DNA of 64,000 nucleotides from Hoeflea prorocentri (lineage in GTDB: Bacteria; Pseudomonadota; Alphaproteobacteria; Rhizobiales; Rhizobiaceae), in NCBI RefSeq assembly GCF_027944115.1, contig NZ_JAPJZI010000001.1, positions 2,914,001 to 2,978,000 of the forward strand, read 5' to 3'. Position 1 is the first letter of the stretch. Every line of letters begins with the position of its first letter. Under the pieces are notes generated by a model. It did not search any database and was not told where the DNA came from. It saw only the letters and a list, made by a program, of their open reading frames with translations. Positions 1-8,882 of this stretch are shown one piece after another. A program made the position numbers and the translations under genes.

Positions 1-219
1 GACGAGAGGCACTTGTCGCATGCAGCGCTTGACGTGACGACGGAGGAACCATTGCCGCCGGCTCACCCCTTCTGGACCCATCCCGCAATTGCCCTGACGC
101 CTCACATTGCAGCCGAAACACCGCCCGGAAGGTTGACGCGGCTGGTTGCGCGTGAAGTTGAGCGGGCACGCTGCGGAAAGCCTCCACTCGGCCTTGTCGA
201 CCGGGTTCAATCCTATTGA
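1..219 (+). CDS. D-isomer-specific 2-hydroxyacid dehydrogenase, C-terminal part (5' end outside window)
   Basis: The reading frame is open from the first base, so only the last 72 codons are seen. The C-terminal signature is clear: an 'AALDV' segment, 'EPLP', 'HPFW', then 'TPHIAA', which in this family form the return to the NAD-binding domain and carry the catalytic His (in TPH). Spacing resembles glyoxylate/hydroxypyruvate reductase A (GhrA), which reduces 2-oxoacids with NAD(P)H in the cytosol. The substrate cannot be told from the fragment. The stop lies 15 bases before the amidohydrolase start on the same strand, so the two are probably co-transcribed. Confidence 0.8.
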   Translation, partial: DERHLSHAALDVTTEEPLPPAHPFWTHPAIALTPHIAAETPPGRLTRLVAREVERARCGKPPLGLVDRVQSY

Positions 220-234
220 ATAAAGGCAGAAAAG

Positions 235-1260
235 ATGAAATTTTTCTTTGACGAACGGCAACTTGCGCACGCTCCGGAACACTACTTCCGCTGGGGGAGC
301 CCAGTACCGCACCCCGAACAGCCCGAACGGGCTGTCCTGCTGCGGGATGCGTTGTTGGCTGCGGGTCATGTTTTGGAGAAGCCCGGCGATTTCGGGCAAG
401 GTCCGATCAAGGCGGTTCATGATCCGGAATTCGTGGACTTCTTCAAGGATGCGCGGGCGCGCTGGGACGAGGCGGTCGGGCCGGATGCGCCGGCGGTCCC
501 GAACTACCATACGGCTCGCACAAGCGCTTGGCGGCCGACCGGCGTTGTCGGCCAACTGGGCTACTATAGCACCGGAACCTCCTGTCCGGTCACGCACGGC
601 ACCTGGGAGGCGATATACTGGTCCGCGCAATCCGCGCTCGCCGCTGCAGACCTTGTGATGAAGGGAGAGAGAATCGCCTACGGCCTCTCACGCCCACCCG
701 GGCACCACGCCTACCGGGATGCCACTGACGGTTTCTGTTTTTTCAACAATGCCGCCATCGCTGCGCAACATATCCGGCAACGGTTCGAACGGGTCACGGT
801 TCTCGATATCGACACCCATGCCGGGAACGGCACGCTGTCGATCTTTTTCAACCGCGGGGATGTACAGGTTATCTCGATGCATGTCGATCCGAGCGACTAC
901 CCGCCTTACTTTAACGGTTATACCCACGAAATCGGCGAAGGTCCGGGTGAAGGTGCTTCACTCAATGTCACCCTGACGCCCGGAGCCGAGGAGGCATTGG
1001 TCCTGCGGTCTTTTGGCACCTGTATTGATGCCTTAAAAGACTTCGCACCGGAGGCTGTGGTTGTATCTCTTGGCTTTGATCTGTCGGAGGACGATCCGCT
1101 GTCGGTCGTGAAGTTCAGCAGTCAAGGGTTCGTGGAGATGGCCGGTGCGATTATGGATCTTGGCCTGCCGACCGTTCTGATTCAGGAAGGCGGCTATCTC
1201 GGCCCCTCGCTCAGCAAGAATGCGGTCGCGTTTTTGGAAACCTGTGACGGCGCGCTTTAA
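235..1260 (+). CDS. Histone-deacetylase family acetylpolyamine amidohydrolase
   Basis: 341 residues, the length of bacterial acetylpolyamine amidohydrolases (AphA type), zinc enzymes that remove acetyl from acetylputrescine or acetylcadaverine. Visible are the active-site His pair in 'RPPGHHA' (H157/H158), the zinc ligands in 'DIDTHAGNGT' (D193, H195) and the third ligand in 'LGFD' (D282). The ATG at 235 follows an AAAAG-type ribosome site. The convergent aldehyde dehydrogenase and aminotransferase that follow would handle the freed diamine or amino aldehyde, which supports a polyamine role. Another deacetylated amine or amide substrate is possible. Confidence 0.85.
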   Translation: MKFFFDERQLAHAPEHYFRWGSPVPHPEQPERAVLLRDALLAAGHVLEKPGDFGQGPIKAVHDPEFVDFFKDARARWDEAVGPDAPAVPNYHTARTSAWRPTGVVGQLGYYSTGTSCPVTHGTWEAIYWSAQSALAAADLVMKGERIAYGLSRPPGHHAYRDATDGFCFFNNAAIAAQHIRQRFERVTVLDIDTHAGNGTLSIFFNRGDVQVISMHVDPSDYPPYFNGYTHEIGEGPGEGASLNVTLTPGAEEALVLRSFGTCIDALKDFAPEAVVVSLGFDLSEDDPLSVVKFSSQGFVEMAGAIMDLGLPTVLIQEGGYLGPSLSKNAVAFLETCDGAL

Positions 1261-1271
1261 GGCGCGCCGTC
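1246..1271. terminator. Hairpin between convergent genes
   Basis: A perfect 10-bp stem (GACGGCGCGC / GCGCGCCGTC) with a 6-base loop spans the stop codon of the amidohydrolase and lies just before the end of the convergent aldehyde dehydrogenase. There is no T-run after it on either side, so it is a stem that could stop or stabilise transcripts from both strands rather than a classical terminator. Confidence 0.5.
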
Positions 1272-1279
1272 GTCATGTC

Positions 1280-2716
1280 TCACGCGTGGTTCGTATAACA
1301 CGTCTTCGAGCTGGTGTAGAAAGCCCGCGCGGCGCGCCCCTGTTCGCGCGGGCCGTAGCTTGAACCCTTGCGGCCACCAAAGGGCACGTGAAAATCCACC
1401 CCGGCTGTGGGCAGGTTGACCATGACCATTCCGGCAGTGGAGCGCGCCTTAAAATCCTCAGCATATTTGAGAGAACGGGTGCAAATTCCCGATGAAAGGC
1501 CCAAAGGACTGTCATTGGCGATCGCGACCGCCTCGTCATAATCGGCGGCTTTCAGCACGCTGACGACCGGGCCAAATATCTCCTCGCGCACATGCACCAT
1601 GTCGTTGGTAGCCCCGGCCACGACGGCCGGTGACAGATAGAATCCGGGCGTGTCGCATTCGACCAGTTCGCCGCCACACAGCACCTCACCGCCTTCTTTA
1701 CGGGCCATTTCCAGATAACCGAGATCTATCTCAAGCTGCCCCTTATCCACCACCGGCCCCATCTGGGTCTGCGGATCAAGGGCGTTGCCGACTCGAATTG
1801 CGGCAGTCCTTCTGGCCATCGCTTCAACCAGTGCATCGTGGATACCCGGCGTGGCGATCACCCTTGTGTTCGACGTACAGCGCTGACCTGTAGAGATGAC
1901 GGAGCCCGAGACTGCGCAGTCCACAGCCTGTTCGAGATCGGCGTCGTCCATTATGATGAGAGGGCTTTTGCCGCCCATCTCCTGCTGGATTGGCGCGCCC
2001 CGTCCCGTGACAATCTGTCGGATATGGGCGCCGGTTGCAACGGAGCCGGTAAAGCTGACTGCAGCAACCCGATCACTACGAACCAGCGCATCGCCCACAA
2101 CACTGCCGCGGCCGGTGACAAGATTGGCGACACCAGCCGGCAGACCCGCCTTGTGCAGAATGTCGATGAGTTCCCAGGCGCATCCAGGTGTCAGGTCGGC
2201 TGGCTTCAGAACGGCCGTGTTGCCGTAGGCCAACGCCGGAGCCAGTTTCCAGGCCGGGATGGCAATCGGGAAGTTCCAGGGGGTGATCAGGCCAATGACA
2301 CCGTGCGGCTCGTCTCGGGTTTCAACCCGAACGCCGGGGCGAACCGAGGCGATTGCGACGCCGTCCACGCGCAAAGCCTCCTGTGCATAGAACTTGAACA
2401 CCTGAGCGGCACGTGTGGCCTCGCCGATGCCCTCGGCCAGAATCTTGCCTTCCTCGCGCGACAGCAGGCGGCCCAACTCCTCGCGGCGCTCAAAAATAGC
2501 CTGGCCAGCGCGTTCCAATATTTCGGCGCGGAACAGCGGTGATGCGGTGGCCCAGGCCTCAAAAGCATCGGCGGCGGCGCAAATGGCATGCTCTGTGTCA
2601 TCAACCGTGCCAACGGCAAACTCATCGATGACATCATTTGTATCGGATGGATTGATATTGGGTTTAACCTCGTCGGTCGATTGATACTCGCCGCCAATGA
2701 TAAGTGTTTTTGTCAT
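1280..2716 (-). CDS. NAD(P)-dependent aldehyde dehydrogenase
   Basis: 478 residues, full ALDH length. Visible motifs are 'PWNFP' (147-151), the Rossmann 'FTGSVATG', the general base in 'EMGGK' (E246), the catalytic Cys in 'GQRCTS' (C280) and 'EEIFGPV' near the C-terminus. The subgroup looks like succinate-semialdehyde, betaine-aldehyde or 4-aminobutyraldehyde dehydrogenases. It is followed upstream on the same strand by a class III aminotransferase 15 bases away, so it probably oxidises the semialdehyde that enzyme makes. The exact aldehyde is inference. Confidence 0.85.
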   Translation of the reverse strand: MTKTLIIGGEYQSTDEVKPNINPSDTNDVIDEFAVGTVDDTEHAICAAADAFEAWATASPLFRAEILERAGQAIFERREELGRLLSREEGKILAEGIGEATRAAQVFKFYAQEALRVDGVAIASVRPGVRVETRDEPHGVIGLITPWNFPIAIPAWKLAPALAYGNTAVLKPADLTPGCAWELIDILHKAGLPAGVANLVTGRGSVVGDALVRSDRVAAVSFTGSVATGAHIRQIVTGRGAPIQQEMGGKSPLIIMDDADLEQAVDCAVSGSVISTGQRCTSNTRVIATPGIHDALVEAMARRTAAIRVGNALDPQTQMGPVVDKGQLEIDLGYLEMARKEGGEVLCGGELVECDTPGFYLSPAVVAGATNDMVHVREEIFGPVVSVLKAADYDEAVAIANDSPLGLSSGICTRSLKYAEDFKARSTAGMVMVNLPTAGVDFHVPFGGRKGSSYGPREQGRAARAFYTSSKTCYTNHA

Positions 2717-2731
2717 CGATCGTCCCCGGCC

Positions 2732-4087
2732 CTAGAATTCGTGCTTTTCAAGTGCTGTCAGACCGGCTTCGACCGCATCGATGATCAGATCGGTTTCATC
2801 GCGCGAAATAATGAGCGGTGGACAAAATGCGCAGGCATCCATCATCGCGCGGGAAACCACGCCTTCCTGCAGAAGATAGTCCGCCATTGCCGCTCCCATT
2901 TTGCCTGGTGCGATATCCTGGTTGGGATGCGCGACTTCAAGGGCCGCAATGAGGCCTATGCCACGCACCTCTCCAACCAGCGGGTGATCTGCAAAGGTCG
3001 ACAGCCTGCTGCGAAAATAGGAACCCACCTCTGCGGCGTGTTTGACCAGTTCACGCTCTTCGATGATCGCGATGTTTTCCAGTGCAACTGCCGCGCCAAC
3101 TGGATGACCACCGCCGGTGAAGCCGTGCCCCAGAACGCCAATGCGGCCGCTCTCTTCGGCTACGGGTTCGTAAAACCGGTCATTCACGAGAAAGGCGGAA
3201 AACGGCACATAGCTGGAGGTAATCTGTTTTGACAGCACCATGACGTCCGGTTTGATGTCATAAGTCTCGCTGGCGAACATCCTGCCGGTCCGGCCAAATC
3301 CACAGATCACCTCGTCCGCCACAAGCAAAATGTCGTATTTCGCCAGGACCGCCTGGATCTTTTCCCAATATGTGGAGGGGGGCACCACAACCCCGCCGGC
3401 GCCCATGACCGGTTCGGCGAAGAAGGCAGCGATTGTATCGGGTCCCTCGGCCTGGATCATCGCGTCAAGGTCCTGCGCGCAACGGGTGGCGAACTGGTCT
3501 TCGCTTTCGCCCTCCAACCCTTCTTTCCAATAGTGCGGGCAAGTGGTGTGCAGCACGCGGTCGATCGGCATGTCGAATGAGAGGTGGTTGTTGGGCAAAC
3601 CGGTCAAGCTGCCCGAGGCGATCGTGACGCCGTGATAACCCCGGTTACGCGAGATCAACTTCTTTTTCTGCGGTTTGCCGAGGGCGTTCGAGCGATACCA
3701 GATCATCTTCATGATCGTGTCATTGGCCTCTGAGCCCGAATTGGTGAAATAGGCCTTCGACATGGGAACCGGCGCCATGTCAACGAGCTTCTCGGCCAGT
3801 TCGATGATAGCCGGGTGCGCGCGGTGCCCGAAATTGTGATAAAATGACAGGTTTTCCATCTGCTGGGTCGCTGCCCTGACCAGGCGCTGCTCACCCCAAC
3901 CCAGGGCTACGCTCCACAGGCCGGCCATGGCTTCAACGTACCGCTTGCCGGTGTTGTCGGTTACAAAAACTCCCTCGCCGTTTTCCATGATGTGCGGACC
4001 GATCTCAGCATGACGGACAGCATTTGTGTAACCGTGGAAATGGTATGCGATATCCCGTGCTTCCATGGAGTTGGGTAGATGTGTCAT
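2732..4087 (-). CDS. Class III (omega) aminotransferase
   Basis: 451 residues, PLP fold type I. The PLP-binding Lys is in 'LSKQITS' (K287), the Asp that contacts the pyridine nitrogen is in 'ADEVICGFGRTG' (D258), and the phosphate-cup 'NSGSEAND' is at 116-123. The family is omega-amino acid:pyruvate, putrescine and taurine:pyruvate aminotransferases. It sits between an aldehyde dehydrogenase and L-2-hydroxyglutarate oxidase in one minus-strand run, near an acetylpolyamine deacetylase, so putrescine, cadaverine, GABA or 5-aminovalerate are the likely amino donors. The donor cannot be chosen from sequence alone. Confidence 0.85.
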   Translation of the reverse strand: MTHLPNSMEARDIAYHFHGYTNAVRHAEIGPHIMENGEGVFVTDNTGKRYVEAMAGLWSVALGWGEQRLVRAATQQMENLSFYHNFGHRAHPAIIELAEKLVDMAPVPMSKAYFTNSGSEANDTIMKMIWYRSNALGKPQKKKLISRNRGYHGVTIASGSLTGLPNNHLSFDMPIDRVLHTTCPHYWKEGLEGESEDQFATRCAQDLDAMIQAEGPDTIAAFFAEPVMGAGGVVVPPSTYWEKIQAVLAKYDILLVADEVICGFGRTGRMFASETYDIKPDVMVLSKQITSSYVPFSAFLVNDRFYEPVAEESGRIGVLGHGFTGGGHPVGAAVALENIAIIEERELVKHAAEVGSYFRSRLSTFADHPLVGEVRGIGLIAALEVAHPNQDIAPGKMGAAMADYLLQEGVVSRAMMDACAFCPPLIISRDETDLIIDAVEAGLTALEKHEF

Positions 4088-4104
4088 TGGGTGCTCCTTT
4101 CGCG

Positions 4105-5367
4105 TCAGGTGGTGAGCAATTGTTCAGCGGCTTTTGCGGGGTCCCGTTGCGGTAACCGGTGTGCGGGTGTCTGGCGTGCCGCGATGCGGTCACACACATG
4201 TTCCGCGATTGGCAGGGCGGAAGTCGCAGCCGGCGACGGTGCGTTGCAGACGTGGGTTGTGCGCGCCGTCTCGCGAATGAGGAAATCCTCGATCATTTGA
4301 CCGTCCGCTCCTACGGCCTGCGCACGGATCCCGGTCGGCCAGGGCGTTAGATCGTCCAACGTCAGCGAGGGACAATAGCGCTGACAGCGATTGAGAAAAA
4401 TCCGCTTCGACAACGACCCGGCCAGCTCCGACATTGCGGATTTGCGGTGCCGGAGCATGAGTTTCCAGTACCCCGGAAAGGTGACCGCGTCCAGGAGGTC
4501 GCGTGGGTCGGGAATGTTGCTGCCGTAGCACTCACGACCGAATGAGAGCATCGCATTCGGGCCGACTGTCAGCCTGTTCCCGACCATCCGCGTCAGGTGC
4601 ACACCGAGAAAGGGCAGCGAAGGGTCCGGCACCGGGTAAATCAGGTGCCGGACTTCGTTAGGCCAGGCAGCCCGCACTTCGTAGTATTCACCGCGAAAGG
4701 GAATGATGCGAAATCCTTCACCCACGCCGCTCATAGCGGCAATCCGGTCGGCCTGCAGGCCTGCGCATGCCACCATGTGTTTGGCCAGAACCTCCTCACG
4801 ATCGGTGATCAGGCGGACTTTGCCGCCCTCTTCCCGAATGTCCAGAAGCTTTGTGCCAAGCCGGATTGTACCGCCGCTTGCCTCGAAGCGTTCCGCCATG
4901 GCTCGGCACAGGCCTGGAAAGTCAACGATACCGGTAGAAGGGCTCAGATAGGCGGCACGTCCGGCGACATGGGGCTCGCGCTCGCGCAGGCCATCCCGGT
5001 CTATGCGGGTCAGCGGCACGCCGTTCTGAGCCGCCCGCTCGGCAATGGCAGCCAGCCCCGGCAGTTCCTCATCGTCAGTCGCGACGATCAATTTGCCGCA
5101 GATATCAAATTCGACACCCATGGCTTCCGCAAGCCACTTTGTCATAACTGCGCCGCGCCGACAGTATGTGGCCTTCAGACTTCCAGGCGCATAATATACG
5201 CCAGCGTGAATGACGCCTGAATTCCGACCGGTTTGATGGCGCGCGAGGCCTTTGTCCCGTTCGACAAGAACCACCGAAGTGCCCGGATATCGGGACTGAT
5301 ATGTCCAGGCCGTTGCCAGCCCCAGGATACCGCCACCGACAACCGCCAGAGAGAAGGTGTGTGACAT
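4105..5367 (-). CDS. lhgO: L-2-hydroxyglutarate oxidase (LhgO-like)
   Basis: 420 residues, FAD-dependent DAO fold. The N-terminal dinucleotide motif 'VVGGGILGLATA' (9-20) is followed by the LhgO-specific 'RHQTGRNSGVIHAG' and 'YYAPGSLKA'. LhgO oxidises L-2-hydroxyglutarate to 2-oxoglutarate and passes electrons to the quinone pool. In the known glutarate route it works with CsiD/GlaH, which is not in the window. The gene starts the minus-strand set with the aminotransferase and aldehyde dehydrogenase, and a LysR gene is divergent from it across a 126-base gap. Confidence 0.85.
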   Translation of the reverse strand: MSHTFSLAVVGGGILGLATAWTYQSRYPGTSVVLVERDKGLARHQTGRNSGVIHAGVYYAPGSLKATYCRRGAVMTKWLAEAMGVEFDICGKLIVATDDEELPGLAAIAERAAQNGVPLTRIDRDGLREREPHVAGRAAYLSPSTGIVDFPGLCRAMAERFEASGGTIRLGTKLLDIREEGGKVRLITDREEVLAKHMVACAGLQADRIAAMSGVGEGFRIIPFRGEYYEVRAAWPNEVRHLIYPVPDPSLPFLGVHLTRMVGNRLTVGPNAMLSFGRECYGSNIPDPRDLLDAVTFPGYWKLMLRHRKSAMSELAGSLSKRIFLNRCQRYCPSLTLDDLTPWPTGIRAQAVGADGQMIEDFLIRETARTTHVCNAPSPAATSALPIAEHVCDRIAARQTPAHRLPQRDPAKAAEQLLTT

Positions 5368-5449
5368 AAACGTCCATGCGTTTGTTTACAAAAAACCAAA
5401 CTTGATCTTGAATATCTGAATAAAAACCATAAAAAAATCCCAACTTCCC

Positions 5450-5461
5450 AAACTTAAGTTT
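5450..5461. promoter_or_regulatory. Candidate LysR operator, 12-bp palindrome
   Basis: AAACTTAAGTTT is a perfect palindrome in the gap between lhgO and the divergent LysR gene. Single AAACTT half-sites recur on both sides, near 5399 and 5472. It fits a site for the adjacent LysR protein, but this is inferred from position and symmetry only. Confidence 0.45.
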
Positions 5462-5493
5462 TTAGAAAATGAAACTTACGAAGAGGCTTGCAT

Positions 5494-6408
5494 ATGACCA
5501 ACCCCTTCTCGGGCACACTTGGCGATGGAGAGATAGCCCTTTTGAGGGAGTTTGTTGTCATCGTTGAAGCCGGCGGTCTGAGCGCGGCCGAAGCACGCCT
5601 TAACAAAGGCAAATCTGCAATCAGTCTAAACCTCAAGAAGCTGGAGACCCGGTTGGGGATGACGCTTTGTCGGCGTGGTCGAGGCGGTTTCAGTTTGACC
5701 GAAGAGGGGCGAATAACGCATTCAGCCGCAGTTCAGCTGCTGGAAGAGCTCCATCGCTTCGGTGCACATATAGCGAATGCGTCAGCTTCCTTGAGTGGCT
5801 TCGTTAGATTTCATGCGGACGACAGCTTCCTGTTCGGTTTCCAGCGTCCGATCTCAAACGCTATCGCAAGACTGGCTGCCGATCATCCTCGACTGCGCCT
5901 GGACTTCAGAATGGGTGATCCCGAACAGGTGTTGATTGCGGTTCTGGACGGCGCAGCTGATCTTGGATTAACCGCGGCACCACGGCAAAATGACCTATTG
6001 TCCTACTCATCCGCATTCACCGAGGACATGGGATTGTTTTGTGGTAGAGGCCACCAACTTTTTTCAGAACGCAAGCTCGTGTCGCTGGAAGAAATAGGAC
6101 AGCACAATGCGATCGCCACATATATGGATCACGCACCGATAGCCCGTGACCTTCTCGCGCATATGAGTTTCACGGCTCGCGCGCCAACAATCTTGTCGCG
6201 GATTCAACTATTGTTGTCAGGGGCATATATCGGGTTCTTGCCCACCGATGTGGCCGCACTTTGGGTAGAGCGCGGTGAATTGTCGGAGGTGAACGCTCCT
6301 GGCTCACGATTTCAGAATCCTTGTTTTTTCATTCGACGGAAGTCAGAGCCTGAGAAGCTAATTGTTCGACTGCTGAAGCAGAATTTAATGCATGAGGCCA
6401 GTGTATAA
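5494..6408 (+). CDS. LysR-family transcriptional regulator
   Basis: 304 residues with an N-terminal winged helix (about 15-75; 'LNKGKSAISLNLKKLE' is the recognition helix) and a periplasmic-binding-like effector domain ending in a short C-terminal tail. The ATG at 5494 has AAGAGG seven bases upstream and is preferred to the in-frame TTG at 5488, which overlaps that site. It is transcribed away from lhgO, so it most likely controls the lhgO-aminotransferase-aldehyde dehydrogenase genes, possibly in response to 2-hydroxyglutarate or an omega-amino acid (inference). Confidence 0.85.
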   Translation: MTNPFSGTLGDGEIALLREFVVIVEAGGLSAAEARLNKGKSAISLNLKKLETRLGMTLCRRGRGGFSLTEEGRITHSAAVQLLEELHRFGAHIANASASLSGFVRFHADDSFLFGFQRPISNAIARLAADHPRLRLDFRMGDPEQVLIAVLDGAADLGLTAAPRQNDLLSYSSAFTEDMGLFCGRGHQLFSERKLVSLEEIGQHNAIATYMDHAPIARDLLAHMSFTARAPTILSRIQLLLSGAYIGFLPTDVAALWVERGELSEVNAPGSRFQNPCFFIRRKSEPEKLIVRLLKQNLMHEASV

Positions 6409-6745
6409 CCGGCAGATTTCTTTTCGAGGCAAGCCTATATTGAGAATTCACACTTCGGATCGAGGTTTTTACCATTCGCAAGGGGCCGGAAGGTGAAGGC
6501 AAACCAAAGATGGCAATGGGATTGGGCGCCAGCTGCTCTTTCTTGAACCCGTGGCCGTCATGGTCTCATCTTACGCTGAGAAAGTGCTTCCCCTTGAGGC
6601 GTATCCGACAAGGGATGCAAGTGTCTTCTGGCTGAGGCAATCAATTCGGATGCCAGACCGGTCTGCGCGGCCGACTTGATCGCGTCAACAAAGAGTACCC
6701 CGGCCGGAAACAGCGTTCGGTCCGCGGCAAGGGGTCTCCGTGCGT
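6409..6745. other. Gene-free stretch between convergent units
   Basis: Between the LysR gene and the end of the sugar operon. A minus-strand frame around 6558-6735 is open and reads like protein (it contains 'FPAGVLFVDAIKSAAQTG') but has no start. I do not recognise it. It may be a decayed distal gene of the operon. Confidence 0.3.
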
Positions 6746-7801
6746 TTATATGCCGGATGAAGCTCGGCTTACCACAAGCGTGTAGGACGTCTCGAACACC
6801 GCGTCAGCAGCAAGCTTCAGTGCCGTTTTAGTGTCATCCTGCCGCAAGGGCGATTCGAGATTTGTGCTGTGAATTTCCCCGAGGTCAAACGCGGCGGCCA
6901 CCGGCTCTATCCCGATCGCGTTGAATCTGCCATCCCATGGGTACTGCGTGCGGCCACGGTTCGAGACCCACAGCAGGCATTGTGGAAAATCCTGAACGTC
7001 CCAAGCCAGTTCGATTTCGGTGTTTGCATCGTGGTCGGCAAGGACAGCTCGACCATCCGTGAGCGAGACCATCACCAGTTCCTCCGTGGCAAACTCAAGC
7101 GGAAGCGCGGTGAGATCGAGTGTTCCTCCCTCCTCTGTTTCCAAATCGGTCAGGGAGACCGTGGTCTTGTCCGGCACCAGACGAGATGTCCCCGGTTCCA
7201 CGGCGACCGGAAAGGTCCGCGCCATCGTCATAGACGGAATTTTCAATGTGGCGCTCCCCGGGTTTTGCGGCAGCGCAAAAACAGGATGAAGACCGACCGG
7301 GAGTTCCGCGTCACGCCGCATCTCGATTTCGAGCGTGACAACCAGAGACAACCCCTCACCACGGCTGATCCTTCGGCGAAGGCGGCGTACAGGGTGATCC
7401 GCCGGATAGTCGACCGCGAGCACGATCTCGTTCCCGGACCGGCTCAAAACATTCCAGCAATGATTGGACGCATAGCCATGCACATTGTCATCCGCAGCGC
7501 GCATATTTCGATCAACGCCCATAATCCACCGCGCCGGCAGATCCATGCGGGCATCGGGCATTCCGAACGGAACGCAGGGCCACTCCCCCCTCAGGCCGCG
7601 AAGAACGGGAGGCAGTGTTGCAAGCCTCTCAGGCGGATCGGAAGCCCATGGCGCGATAGCAAATGGCTGCACCTCTTCGCCGTCGGGCAGCGTGAATGTG
7701 ACGGGGCCGAGCATACCCCCGAGAGCCGATACTTCACCTCGGATGTTGCCCCACTCAAACGTCCAGACCCGGCTTTCCCTATCCCTCCCCTGCCCGTTCA
7801 T
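6746..7801 (-). CDS. Aldose 1-epimerase-like protein
   Basis: 351 residues from the ATG at 7801, which overlaps the stop of the upstream SDR as ATGA. An upstream in-frame start would lie deep inside that SDR and is rejected. The fold is the galactose-mutarotase type: 'GAMLGPV'-like start ('GGMLGPV'), a central 'HPVFALP' carrying a conserved His, and 'GIEPVAAAFD' near the end with the conserved Glu. Such proteins interconvert sugar anomers or bind phosphosugars. As the last intact gene of the sugar operon it probably presents the anomer used by the sugar dehydrogenase. The substrate is unknown. Confidence 0.7.
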   Translation of the reverse strand: MNGQGRDRESRVWTFEWGNIRGEVSALGGMLGPVTFTLPDGEEVQPFAIAPWASDPPERLATLPPVLRGLRGEWPCVPFGMPDARMDLPARWIMGVDRNMRAADDNVHGYASNHCWNVLSRSGNEIVLAVDYPADHPVRRLRRRISRGEGLSLVVTLEIEMRRDAELPVGLHPVFALPQNPGSATLKIPSMTMARTFPVAVEPGTSRLVPDKTTVSLTDLETEEGGTLDLTALPLEFATEELVMVSLTDGRAVLADHDANTEIELAWDVQDFPQCLLWVSNRGRTQYPWDGRFNAIGIEPVAAAFDLGEIHSTNLESPLRQDDTKTALKLAADAVFETSYTLVVSRASSGI

Positions 7802-8550
7802 CAGATTGTAATGCCGCCATCGACGTTGATGGCTTGTCCGTTGACGAATGCACCCTCGTCTGAGGCAAGAAACGCGCAAATCGCTGCGATTTCCTCGGCT
7901 GTACCAAAACGTCCCGCCGGCTGGCGGTCGATAAAGAAACGATAGGCCTCTTCCCGGCTGTTCATCGATTTCGCAAGATCATCGATACGACCACGCAAGC
8001 TTGGGCTGTCAACCACACCGGGGCAGACCGAGTTACACCGGATTCCGTTGCCGATATAGTCCGCCGCCACGGCCTTTGTCAGTCCGATGACACCTCCTTT
8101 TGCAGCGCAATATGCGGCGCGCTTGGGAAAGCCCTTGATGGAGCTCGCCACCGAACCGATGGTGACGATGCTTCCGCCATTCTCCTTCATTTTCGGAACC
8201 GCCGCGCCGATGACGTTGAAGGCGCTGGTAAGGGTGATGTCGACCGACCGTTGCCAGTCGGTGGCGGTGCATTCTTCTATGGTTCCCTGATGGACATACC
8301 CAACAGCATGAACCAGAACATCGATCTGATCGAACTTGGAGAAATAGCTCTCGACAGCGTCCGGATCGGTGGCATCCAGTTGCACGGTTTCCGCAACGGA
8401 CAGATCCGCCACAGCGGCGCCGTTCAGATCAGATGCATGGACATTTGCGCCCTCGAAATGCAGGCGCTCGGCTACAGCACGGCCAATGCCCTGCGCGGCG
8501 GCGGTGACGATCGCGGTCCTGCCCGAGAGCCGGTTGTTCAATTCTTTCAT
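7801..8550 (-). CDS. SDR-family oxidoreductase (sugar or 2-keto-3-deoxy sugar acid dehydrogenase candidate)
   Basis: About 249 residues, classical short-chain dehydrogenase. Cofactor motif 'TAAAQGIG' near 17-24, an 'HAVG' in place of NNAG, catalytic Ser in 'IGSVASS', 'YCAAKGG' holding the Tyr-x-x-x-Lys pair, and a C-terminal 'VNGQAINVDGG'. GGAG precedes two consecutive ATGs (8553, 8550); the second gives better spacing. It resembles the dehydrogenases of L-fucose and L-rhamnose type oxidative routes. The broken FAH-type gene just upstream, which would use the diketo acid, supports that idea. Confidence 0.75.
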   Translation of the reverse strand: MKELNNRLSGRTAIVTAAAQGIGRAVAERLHFEGANVHASDLNGAAVADLSVAETVQLDATDPDAVESYFSKFDQIDVLVHAVGYVHQGTIEECTATDWQRSVDITLTSAFNVIGAAVPKMKENGGSIVTIGSVASSIKGFPKRAAYCAAKGGVIGLTKAVAADYIGNGIRCNSVCPGVVDSPSLRGRIDDLAKSMNSREEAYRFFIDRQPAGRFGTAEEIAAICAFLASDEGAFVNGQAINVDGGITI

Positions 8551-8556
8551 CATCTC

Positions 8557-8850
8557 CTAAAACTCCACCACGGTCTGGGTCTGAGACCCAAGCCCATCGA
8601 AGCCTGGCGAGACCTTGCCGTCGATCTCGTCGGGAGTCACCGGTAGCGGGCCGGTGGGACGGAAGTCTGGGAAAGACTTGCCCTTAACCCACTGACCAGA
8701 CCGCTCGAGCTGCCTGGCTTGGTCGGACACGTCGCTGACCGGCACAAAACCTGCGACTTGATCCATCGCCGCGGCTTTGTCGATGTTGATCGCCGGTTTG
8801 CCACGCGAATCCCGGGCGCGACGCCCGGAAAAGGATTTGATGGCACTCAC
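8557..8850 (-). pseudogene. Fumarylacetoacetate-hydrolase-family gene, decayed remnant
   Basis: The 97-residue frame contains 'NIDKAAAMDQVAGFVPVSDV', 'QWVKGKSFPDF', 'GPLPVTPDEI' and then 'GFDGLGSQTQTVVEF'. These match in order the middle and the extreme C-terminus of FAH-family enzymes (2,4-diketo-3-deoxy-L-fuconate hydrolase type). The N-terminal half is missing and roughly 70 residues between TPDEI and the final 'DGLG' segment are absent, so it is an internally deleted remnant. In the oxidative L-fucose and L-rhamnose routes this family does the last cleavage, so its loss would leave the pathway incomplete unless another copy exists. Confidence 0.7.
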
Positions 8851-8882
8851 AGTACTTGCTCCTTCAATTTCTGGTTTGTGCG

